Positions 27,996 to 34,691 of a stretch of 34,691 nucleotides of DNA are shown piece after piece. Source of the DNA: Xanthobacteraceae bacterium (GTDB lineage Bacteria; Pseudomonadota; Alphaproteobacteria; Rhizobiales; Xanthobacteraceae); contig JAGRLZ010000108.1 in assembly GCA_020441545.1 (NCBI GenBank), forward strand, positions 1 through 34,691, read 5' to 3'. The notes under the pieces were generated by a model. It was not told where the DNA came from. It did no database searches and worked only from the letters and a program-made list of their open reading frames with translations. The stretch's first letter is position 1; every line of letters begins with the position of its first letter. The position numbers and the translations under genes were made by a program.

Positions 27996-29420
27996 ATGAC
28001 CAAACCCGTCGTTACGCGCTTTGCGCCCTCGCCGACCGGCTTCCTGCACATCGGAGGCGCCCGCACGGCGCTGTTCAACTGGCTCTATGCCCGCGGCCAT
28101 GGCGGCAGGATGCTGCTGCGAATCGAGGACACCGACCGCGAGCGCTCCACCAGGGCGGCGATCGACGCCATCCTGGATGGCCTCGGATGGCTCGGGCTCG
28201 ATTGGGACGGCGATGTCGTCTACCAGCACGGCCGCGCCGCGCGCCACCGCGAGGTGGTCGAGCAGATGCTGGCCGAAGGCAAGGCGTATCGCTGCTACGC
28301 CACGCCGGACGAACTGGCGGCGATGCGCGAGGAGGCGCGCGCCGAGGGCCGCACCCGCCTCTATAACGGCATGTGGCGCGACCGCGATCCCGCCGACGCG
28401 CCGGCCGGCGTCGCCCCGGTGATCCGCCTCAAGGCCCCGCTGACCGGCGAGACCGTGATCGAGGACCAGGTGCAGGGCCGCGTGGTCTGGCAGAACGAAA
28501 ACCTCGACGACCTGGTGCTGCTGCGCTCGGACGGCAATCCGACCTACATGCTGGCGGTCGTCGTCGACGACCACGACATGGGCGTGACCCACATCATCCG
28601 CGGCGACGATCACCTGACCAATGCCGCGCGGCAGAAGCAGATCTACGATGCGCTCGGCTGGGAGTTGCCCAGCATGTCGCACATTCCGCTGATCCACGGC
28701 CCCGACGGCTCGAAGCTGTCGAAACGGCACGGCGCGCTCGGCGTCGATGCCTATCGGGCGATGGGCTATCTTCCGGCCGCGCTGCGCAACTACCTGGTGC
28801 GGCTCGGCTGGAGCCACGGCGATCAGGAAATCTTCTCCACCCAGGAGATGATCGATGCGTTCGACCTTCCCGCGATCGGACGTGCCGCCGCGCGTTTCGA
28901 TTTTGCCAAGCTGGAAAATCTGAACGGCCACTATATCCGGCAGAGCGACGATCAAGCCCTCGTGACCCTGTTCGCGGATGTGTTGAAATACCTGCCGGAG
29001 AAGGCCGACATCGCCGCCAAGCTCGACGACGCAACCCGCAAGCAACTGCTGCGTGCAATGCCGGGCCTGAAGGAGCGCGCCAAGACGCTGGTCGACCTGG
29101 TCGACGGTGCCGGGTTCATCTTCGCCGATCGTCCGCTTTCGATCGATCCCAAGGGCGCGGCCCTGCTGACGCCGGAGGCACGGCGGCTGATCGGCCGGCT
29201 GCGCGAGGCGCTGGCCGGGGTCGCCGACTGGAGCGCCACGACCACCGAGGCCGCGATGCGAGCCTTTGCCGAACAGAACGGCCTGAAACTCGGGTCGGTC
29301 GCCCAACCGCTGCGGGTGGCCCTGACCGGCAGGACCACCTCCCCGGGCATCTTCGACGTGCTGGCCGTGCTCGGCCGCGACGAATGCCTCGCGCGATTGC
29401 AGGATCAGGCAACGGGCTGA
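27996..29420 (+). CDS. gltX: Glutamyl-tRNA synthetase
   Basis: This 474-residue class I synthetase activates glutamate for tRNA-Glu. [20 protein letters not shown] (HIGG at 18-21), [10 protein letters not shown] (42-51), the insert ending GDDHLTNA (203-210) and KLSKRHG (240-246) are all present, followed by an all-helical anticodon-binding domain. Length equals the E. coli enzyme (471). The same frame is open for over 2 kb upstream, but only from the ATG at 27996 does it look like GluRS. It is divergent from glnS, and gltA lies 189 bases downstream in the same direction. Whether it is discriminating, as expected with a GlnRS present, needs structure-based comparison. Confidence 0.97.
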   Translation: MTKPVVTRFAPSPTGFLHIGGARTALFNWLYARGHGGRMLLRIEDTDRERSTRAAIDAILDGLGWLGLDWDGDVVYQHGRAARHREVVEQMLAEGKAYRCYATPDELAAMREEARAEGRTRLYNGMWRDRDPADAPAGVAPVIRLKAPLTGETVIEDQVQGRVVWQNENLDDLVLLRSDGNPTYMLAVVVDDHDMGVTHIIRGDDHLTNAARQKQIYDALGWELPSMSHIPLIHGPDGSKLSKRHGALGVDAYRAMGYLPAALRNYLVRLGWSHGDQEIFSTQEMIDAFDLPAIGRAAARFDFAKLENLNGHYIRQSDDQALVTLFADVLKYLPEKADIAAKLDDATRKQLLRAMPGLKERAKTLVDLVDGAGFIFADRPLSIDPKGAALLTPEARRLIGRLREALAGVADWSATTTEAAMRAFAEQNGLKLGSVAQPLRVALTGRTTSPGIFDVLAVLGRDECLARLQDQATG

Positions 29421-29609
29421 TTTATCCGGCAGTTTTCTTCAAGTTCGCCGGGGGGTTCTCCGGGGCCGGCCAAACCCACCTTGCGGTGTATTCTGCAATA
29501 CGATACGCCTTTTCTGGCGCTTTCCATAACGTCCGGCCGGGCATGTGATTGTCTCGATCACCCGATGCCCTATCCGGGTATTTGTAACGACCTCATCGGG
29601 GATTTGACG

Positions 29610-30914
29610 ATGGACGCAAAAACCAACTCCAAATCGGCCACTCTCACTGTCGGCGGCGAATCCTACGATTTCCCGATCAAGAGTGGGACCATTGGGCCCG
29701 ATGTGGTCGACATCAGCAAGCTCTACGCCAAGGCCGGGATGTTCACCTACGACCCGGGCTTCACCTCGACCGGGAGCTGCGAATCCAAGATCACCTACAT
29801 CGACGGCGATGAAGGCGTGCTGCTGTATCGCGGCTATCCGATCGAGCAACTTGCCGAGAAGGGCGACTTCCTCGAGACCTGCTATCTGCTGCTCTACGGC
29901 GAGTTGCCGACCAAGGCGCAGAAGGCCGACTTCGACCAGCGCGTGACTCGCCACACCATGGTGCACGAGCAGATGGCGCGCTTCTTCCAGGGCTTCCGCC
30001 GCGACGCCCATCCGATGGCGGTGATGGTGGCGTCGGTCGGCGCGCTCGCGGCGTTCTATCACGACTCCACCGACATCAACGATCCGCAGCAGCGCATGGT
30101 CGCCTCGATGCGGATGGTCGCGAAGGTGCCCACGCTGGCGGCGATGGCCTACAAGTATTCGATCGGCCAGCCGTTCGTGTATCCGCAGAACGACCTCGAC
30201 TATGCGTCGAACTTCCTGCGCATGTGCTTTGCCGTTCCTTGCGAGGAGTACAAGATCAACCCGGTGCTGGCCGATGCGCTGGACAAGATTTTCATCCTGC
30301 ACGCCGACCACGAGCAGAACGCCTCCACCTCCACGGTGCGCATTGCCGGCTCCTCCGGCGCCAATCCGTTCGCCTGCATCGCGGCCGGCATCGCCTGCCT
30401 GTGGGGCCCGGCCCATGGCGGCGCCAACGAGGCGGCGCTGCAGATGCTTGCCGACATCGGATCGGTCGACAACATTCCGGACTTCATCGCCAAGGTGAAG
30501 GACAAGAACTCGTCGGTGCGACTGATGGGCTTCGGTCACCGCGTCTACAAGAACTACGATCCGCGCGCCAAGATCATGCAGAAGATGTGCCATGCCGTGC
30601 TCAAGGAGACCGGCCATGGCAACGATCCGCTGCTGCCGATCGCGATGGAGCTGGAGAAGATCGCACTCAACGATCCGTATTTCATCGAACGCAAGCTGTA
30701 TCCGAACGTCGACTTCTATTCGGGCATCACGCTGAAGGCGATGGGCTTCCCGACCTCGATGTTCACGGTGCTGTTCGCGGTCGCCCGCACCGTCGGCTGG
30801 ATCAGCCAGTGGAGCGAGATGATCGAGGATCCGCAGCAGAAGATCGGGCGTCCGCGCCAGCTCTACACTGGCTCAGCCCCCCGCGACTACGTCGATCTCG
30901 GCAAGCGCAAGTAA
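29610..30914 (+). CDS. gltA: Citrate synthase (type II, hexameric family)
   Basis: This 434-residue TCA-cycle enzyme condenses acetyl-CoA with oxaloacetate. The catalytic residues His269 ([10 protein letters not shown]), His310 ([14 protein letters not shown]) and Asp368 (NVDFYSG) correspond to E. coli His264, His305 and Asp362. The N-terminal beta-domain (residues 11-60, [18 protein letters not shown]) is that of the NADH-sensitive large type. The ATG at 29610 follows a cggggat site. A short inverted repeat gtatt-ctgc-aatac (29488-29501) lies in the leader. It is ended by a strong terminator. Confidence 0.98.
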   Translation: MDAKTNSKSATLTVGGESYDFPIKSGTIGPDVVDISKLYAKAGMFTYDPGFTSTGSCESKITYIDGDEGVLLYRGYPIEQLAEKGDFLETCYLLLYGELPTKAQKADFDQRVTRHTMVHEQMARFFQGFRRDAHPMAVMVASVGALAAFYHDSTDINDPQQRMVASMRMVAKVPTLAAMAYKYSIGQPFVYPQNDLDYASNFLRMCFAVPCEEYKINPVLADALDKIFILHADHEQNASTSTVRIAGSSGANPFACIAAGIACLWGPAHGGANEAALQMLADIGSVDNIPDFIAKVKDKNSSVRLMGFGHRVYKNYDPRAKIMQKMCHAVLKETGHGNDPLLPIAMELEKIALNDPYFIERKLYPNVDFYSGITLKAMGFPTSMFTVLFAVARTVGWISQWSEMIEDPQQKIGRPRQLYTGSAPRDYVDLGKRK

Positions 30915-30960
30915 CCGCACGGCTAACCGCACGTCCGGGCTTGCCGCCCGTTCGGATTCC

Positions 30961-30993
30961 GGGCCTGATCCAATGCTGGGTCAGGCCCTTTTT
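30961..30993 (+). terminator. Intrinsic terminator of gltA
   Basis: The perfect stem gggcctga / tcaggccc (30961-30968, 30981-30988) is followed by five T residues. It ends just 27 bases before the next start codon, so the amidohydrolase gene either has a promoter inside this stretch or depends on readthrough. Confidence 0.88.
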
Positions 30994-31020
30994 CCTGGCC
31001 GGAACGGGAGCCGCACCCAC

Positions 31021-32229
31021 ATGTCCGCCATGGTGAAGATCGACACCCTGTTCCGCAACCTGCGTCTTCCGGACGGCACGCCCTCGGCCATCGGTGTTGC
31101 CGACGGGCGGATCGCCGCGATCGGACCCGGCGCTGGCACTGATGCATCGGCCCACGCGATCGATCTCGACGGAGCCCTGGTGCTGCCTGGCTTCGTCGAA
31201 GGCCATGTCCATCTCGACACCAGCTTCCACGGCGATACGTGGCGGCCTTATGTGCCCTACGCAGCGGGCTTCAACGTCCGCGAGCGCGTCGCCATCCAGC
31301 ATCGCAACATGGCCGCCGCCGCGCCGATGGCGCAGCGCGCCCGCAACCAGCTCGCGCTTTGCATCGCCAACGGTGCGACCGCAATGCGCAGCCATGTCAT
31401 GGTCGATGCCGGCGTCGGCCTGACTTCGCTGCAAACCGTCGCGGCCGTGCGCGAGTCCTGTCGCGACCTGATCGATGTCCAGCTCGTCGCTTTTCCCCAA
31501 AGCGGCATTCTCACCTGTCCGGGCACCGCGGAGTTGCTGGATGCGGCCTTCGCGCACGGCGCGAACGTGATCGGCGGCCTCGATCCGGCGTCGGTCGATC
31601 GCGATGTCAGGGCGCATCTCGATGTCGTCTTCGGCATCGCCGGGAAGCGCGGCGTGCCGGTGGACATCCATCTGCACGAACCGGACACGATGGGCCTGTT
31701 CTCGATCGAGGAGATCGCGGCCCGGACCCGCGCGCTCGGGATGCAGGGCCAGGTCGTCATCAGCCACGCCTATGCGCTGGGCGACGTGCCGTGCGATGTC
31801 GCCCGTCGCACCGCCGACCTGCTCGCCGAGGCGGGCGTCGCCATCATGACCACCGCGCCGGGCGCCCGCGCGTTTCCGCCGGTGTCGATGCTTCGCGATG
31901 CCGGCGTTACGGTGTTCGGCGGCAACGACAACATCCGCGACAGCTGGTCGCCTTATGGCGACGGCGACCTGCTCCGGCGCGCCATGCTGATCGGCTATCG
32001 CAGCGACCTGCGTACCGACGCCGATCTCGCGTTCGCCTTCGACATGGTCACCAGCGCCGGAGCGAAGGCGCTCGGCATCGAGCCCTATGGCCTGACGGTC
32101 GGCGCACCGGCGGACTTCGTCGTCTTGCAGGCGGCGCATGTGGCCGAAGCCGTGGTCGCTGTGCCGAAGCCGCGCAGCGTCTACAAAAGCGGCCGATGCA
32201 TCGCACGCGACGGTGCGCTGCTGCACTGA
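31021..32229 (+). CDS. Amidohydrolase of the cytosine-deaminase (CodA-like) group
   Basis: This 402-residue TIM-barrel metal hydrolase has the first metal motif HVHLD (His62, His64), then His217 and Glu220 in DIHLHE, His249 in ISHAY and Asp303 in GGNDNIRDSWSPYG. These match the order of metal and catalytic residues in bacterial cytosine deaminase (HxH, HxxE, H, D). Small N- and C-terminal beta-sandwich parts complete the fold. The substrate could be cytosine or another cyclic amidine; the sequence does not decide. The ATG at 31021 is likely; one at 31030 is possible. It is convergent with lpxB, only ten bases away. It has no pyrimidine transporter beside it. Confidence 0.88.
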   Translation: MSAMVKIDTLFRNLRLPDGTPSAIGVADGRIAAIGPGAGTDASAHAIDLDGALVLPGFVEGHVHLDTSFHGDTWRPYVPYAAGFNVRERVAIQHRNMAAAAPMAQRARNQLALCIANGATAMRSHVMVDAGVGLTSLQTVAAVRESCRDLIDVQLVAFPQSGILTCPGTAELLDAAFAHGANVIGGLDPASVDRDVRAHLDVVFGIAGKRGVPVDIHLHEPDTMGLFSIEEIAARTRALGMQGQVVISHAYALGDVPCDVARRTADLLAEAGVAIMTTAPGARAFPPVSMLRDAGVTVFGGNDNIRDSWSPYGDGDLLRRAMLIGYRSDLRTDADLAFAFDMVTSAGAKALGIEPYGLTVGAPADFVVLQAAHVAEAVVAVPKPRSVYKSGRCIARDGALLH

Positions 32230-32239
32230 AGCAAACGCA

Positions 32240-33412
32240 TCACGGCCGCAGCATTGCCAGCACCACGTCGGCGGCCCGGGCGCTCGGCGACCGTGCGCCG
32301 GTCGCCATGATCGCATCGATCCGCGCGAAAGCCTCGGCCTGACGGCGGCGCATCGGCGTGTCGGCAAGAACGTCGCGCAGCGCGGGCACGAGCTTGTCCG
32401 GCACGCAGTCCTCCTGGAGGAATTCCGGCACCACGTTCTCGCCCACCACGAGGTTGGCGAGGATCACCGAACTGGCGTGGATCGCGCGGCGGACGATCCA
32501 GGCTTCGACGGCGCCCCCCTTGTAGGCGGCGACCATCGGCACCTGCGCCAGCGCCAGCTCCAGCGTGACGGTGCCGGACTTGGCGAATGCGGCGCGCGCG
32601 ATGCGGAACGCGGCACGCTTGGCATCCTCGCCGATCACGATGCGCGGCTGTATCGGCCAGTCCCTCACACCTGCCTCGATCAGGTCGTGCAGGTGGGGCA
32701 TGGTCGGCAACACCAGTTCGAACGCGACGCCTTGCGTCTTCAACTGCCCAAGCGTTTCGCCGAACACCGCCATGTGGTGGCGAATTTCGCCGCGGCGGCT
32801 GCCGGGCAGCGCCAGCAGCACCGGCGGCGTCGCATCGCGCCGCTGCTGCTCCTCCGCATCGGGACGCAGGCTCGCGACCCGCTCGATCAACGGATGGCCG
32901 ACGAAGGTGCATGGCGGCCCGCCAAGGTCGCGATGCGCCGCCGGCTCGAACGGCAGGATCGCCAGCACATGGTCGACATAGGCGCGCATCTTCCGCGCGC
33001 GGCCCGGCCGCCACGCCCACACCGTGGGCGAGACATAATCGACAATCGGAATGCCCGGCGCGCGCGCCCGCACGCGCTTCGCGACGCGATGGGTGAAATC
33101 CGGGCTGTCGATGATGACGAGCATGTCCGGCGCCGCCGCGATCACCGCGTCGGCGGTCTCGCGAATCCGGCGCAGAATCGAGCGCAACTGCTTCACCACC
33201 GCAGCAAAGCCGATGATCGACAGTTCCTCGATCGGAAACAGCGAGCGCAGCCCCTCGGCTTCCATCGCGCGGCCGCCGACGCCATGAAAGGTGACGCGGC
33301 CACCGAAACGCTGACGCAATTCGCGCATCAAGGCGGCGCCGAGCCGGTCGCCGGATTCCTCCGTCGCGATCAGCGAGATCGTGCGCATCGGTGCGGCCAG
33401 GTCACCGCTCAC
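32240..33412 (-). CDS. lpxB: Lipid-A-disaccharide synthase LpxB
   Basis: This 390-residue GT19 glycosyltransferase joins UDP-2,3-diacylglucosamine to lipid X to make the lipid A disaccharide at the inner membrane. ATEESGDRLGAALMRELR (16-33), FHGVGGRAMEAEGL (42-55), PDMLVIIDSPDFTHRVAKR (about 94-112), YVSPTVWAWRPGRARKM (125-141) and LLALPGSRRGEI (about 203-214) are typical. The GTG at 33412 overlaps the lpxI stop by four bases; the ATG eight codons on is the position where homologues usually begin. It is the last gene of lpxA-lpxI-lpxB. Confidence 0.97.
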   Translation of the reverse strand: MSGDLAAPMRTISLIATEESGDRLGAALMRELRQRFGGRVTFHGVGGRAMEAEGLRSLFPIEELSIIGFAAVVKQLRSILRRIRETADAVIAAAPDMLVIIDSPDFTHRVAKRVRARAPGIPIVDYVSPTVWAWRPGRARKMRAYVDHVLAILPFEPAAHRDLGGPPCTFVGHPLIERVASLRPDAEEQQRRDATPPVLLALPGSRRGEIRHHMAVFGETLGQLKTQGVAFELVLPTMPHLHDLIEAGVRDWPIQPRIVIGEDAKRAAFRIARAAFAKSGTVTLELALAQVPMVAAYKGGAVEAWIVRRAIHASSVILANLVVGENVVPEFLQEDCVPDKLVPALRDVLADTPMRRRQAEAFARIDAIMATGARSPSARAADVVLAMLRP

Positions 33413-34263
33413 GGCGGCGACCCGACGATGAAGAGGCCAGCGCGATCCGCCGCCGCGATCATCTCCTGAAGATCAGCCGCGATGGTCTGCCCCGCAACCG
33501 TCGCCATGCCGGCAAGCCCGGCTTTTGCCACGCCTTCGACCGTGCGCAGGCCGGTGGCCGGCAGGTCGAAGCGCAGATCCTGCGTCTCCTTGGGCGCCTT
33601 CACCAGCACGCCACGCCCGACCCGCGCGCGAATCCGTTCCTCGGTGCGCAACCGCGCGACGCGCGCGAGCAGCGCATCGGTGCCCTCGATATCCTCGACC
33701 GCCACCACATGGCCGTCGATCACGACCGCCGCCTGCCCGATGTCGAACGGGCTGAGCGCGGCGAGCAGCCGCCGCCCTTTCACGATATCGGCCTCGGCGT
33801 CGGCATCGGGAGCGATCCGCGCCAGCTTGCCTTCCGGCATCAAGAGGTCGGGCGCGAGATCGCGGATGCCGACCATCTGAAAACCCTCGCGCTCGAACAG
33901 CCGTCCCATCCCCGACAGCAGGTGATCGTCGCCGCCGCGAAACGCCGACAATATCCGCGGCAGCACGCGCAAGGCACCAAGGTCCATGCGGATTTCAGAG
34001 AGCGTCGGCCGCACCAGGGTGCCGATGAACGCCAGTTGACGGCAGCCTTCGTCATGCAGCAGCCGGCACAGCCGGCCGAACTGGCCGATCGATATCCAGT
34101 GATGGCGGAAGCGCGCCGCGCTGTCCGGATCGCACACGCCCTTCAGCGCGAACACCACCGGCACGATGCCGCGCGCGATGAGGCTGTCGGCGACCGCGAA
34201 CGGCAGCACGCCGCCGCCCGCGACGAGGCCGACCGGCGACGAAATCTGCAGGCTCTTTTCCAT
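33409..34263 (-). CDS. lpxI: UDP-2,3-diacylglucosamine pyrophosphatase LpxI
   Basis: This 284-residue protein (former DUF1009) hydrolyses UDP-2,3-diacylglucosamine to lipid X, replacing LpxH in most alphaproteobacteria. VGLVAGGGVLPFAVADS (10-26), FIGTLVRPTLSEIRMD, GDDHLLSG and the late FDLPATGLRTVEGVAKAG are hallmarks. The ATG at 34263 was chosen because the conserved region begins ten residues on; an upstream extension is Arg-rich and unlikely. It lies 23 bases behind lpxA and overlaps lpxB by four bases. Confidence 0.96.
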   Translation of the reverse strand: MEKSLQISSPVGLVAGGGVLPFAVADSLIARGIVPVVFALKGVCDPDSAARFRHHWISIGQFGRLCRLLHDEGCRQLAFIGTLVRPTLSEIRMDLGALRVLPRILSAFRGGDDHLLSGMGRLFEREGFQMVGIRDLAPDLLMPEGKLARIAPDADAEADIVKGRRLLAALSPFDIGQAAVVIDGHVVAVEDIEGTDALLARVARLRTEERIRARVGRGVLVKAPKETQDLRFDLPATGLRTVEGVAKAGLAGMATVAGQTIAADLQEMIAAADRAGLFIVGSPP

Positions 34264-34286
34264 CGCAGCCGTTCTCCGCGTCGCCG

Positions 34287-34691
34287 TCACACGGCGTCGC
34301 CGTGCACTCCCGGCAGGCACAGCGCACGATGACTGCCCTCCGCGATGAAAGCGAGGATTTCCGCGATCGCCGGATCATCCGCCGCCATCGGCTGCACCGC
34401 CGCGAGCCGCTCCGCGAATACGCCGGGGCCGTGAAACAGCTTCTGATAGAACGCGCGCACGGCCGCAAGGCGATCGCGGGTGAACTTGCGCCGCCGCATG
34501 CCGATGATGTTCAAGCCTTCGAGCCGGGCATACTGGCCATTGACGAGGCCATAGGGAATGATGTCGCCGCGCACGCCGCAAACGCCACCGATCATCACCT
34601 GCGAGCCGATACGGGTGAACTGATGCACGGCCGAGAGGCCGCCGATGAAAACGAAATCGCCGATCACGCAATGGCCGCCGAGCGTCGCGGA
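34287..34691 (-). CDS. lpxA: UDP-N-acetylglucosamine O-acyltransferase LpxA, N-terminus beyond the window
   Basis: Only the C-terminal 134 residues are in the window. The left-handed beta-helix end (LGGHCVIGDFVFIGGLSAVHQFTRIGSQVMIGG) and the helical tail, with NIIGMRRRKFTRDRLAAVRAFYQ, are diagnostic of LpxA, which starts lipid A synthesis by 3-O-acylating UDP-GlcNAc. The reading frame is open up to 34691 and clearly continues. It stands first of the visible lpxA-lpxI-lpxB run; lpxD and fabZ are expected just outside. Confidence 0.95.
   Translation of the reverse strand, partial: SATLGGHCVIGDFVFIGGLSAVHQFTRIGSQVMIGGVCGVRGDIIPYGLVNGQYARLEGLNIIGMRRRKFTRDRLAAVRAFYQKLFHGPGVFAERLAAVQPMAADDPAIAEILAFIAEGSHRALCLPGVHGDAV

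Noticed and set aside
27819..29306. 495-codon open frame antisense to gltX
   Set aside because: There is no domain resemblance and no ribosome site; gltX is certain on the other strand.
29488..29501. Inverted repeat gtatt-ctgc-aatac as a gltA operator
   Set aside because: The arms are only five bases and can occur by chance; no known regulator pattern matches.

Overview
The window looks like chromosome of an alphaproteobacterium of the Nitrobacteraceae/Bradyrhizobiaceae (Rhodopseudomonas-Bradyrhizobium type). The reasons are high GC throughout, a complete C-30 hopanoid locus with hpnO and hpnN, the lpxA-lpxI-lpxB order next to gltA, a CIRCE/RpoH-controlled groESL operon, an EcfG-type (GGAAC-N17-CGTT) promoter, and a BcsS-family protein. 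Species cannot be fixed from the sequence alone. I see no tRNA, rRNA, IS element, prophage or CRISPR array.

Left part (1-8.8 kb): the first codons of a divergent gene at the edge, then groES-groEL with a CIRCE operator and an RpoH-type promoter, a DUF6498-like membrane protein, a small secreted His/Arg-rich protein, a two-gene envelope glycosylation operon (GT2-GtrA fusion plus an ArnT/PMT-like transferase), a DUF72 protein, and an orphan BcsS-like outer-membrane protein.

Middle part (8.9-22.1 kb): hopanoid locus. The minus-strand operon hpnC-hpnD-hpnE-shc-hpnG has overlapping or close genes. It turns farnesyl-PP into squalene, cyclises it to diploptene/hopene, and (HpnG) processes adenosylhopane. 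It converges on plus-strand ispH-hpnH, which supply isoprenoid precursor (IspH) and the adenosylhopane-forming radical SAM enzyme (HpnH). hpnN (RND hopanoid transporter) diverges from ispH, and hpnO (aminotransferase for aminobacteriohopanetriol) lies beyond a DUF2147 secreted protein. The ispH-hpnH leader carries a near-consensus general-stress (EcfG) promoter, which would link side-chain synthesis to stress.

Right part (22.2-34.7 kb): a four-cysteine secreted mini-protein and a secreted protein of unknown function flank a gene-poor stretch with short tandem repeats. Then come comEC (without metallo-beta-lactamase motifs), glnS, divergent gltX, gltA, a cytosine-deaminase-like amidohydrolase, and lpxB-lpxI-lpxA on the minus strand, with lpxA cut by the window end.

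No clearly new multi-gene system was found. The items most worth following are the EcfG promoter on ispH-hpnH, the DUF2147 gene nested between hpnO and hpnN, GlnRS beside GluRS in an alphaproteobacterium, and three independent short tandem-repeat arrays that each sit in intergenic or promoter regions.
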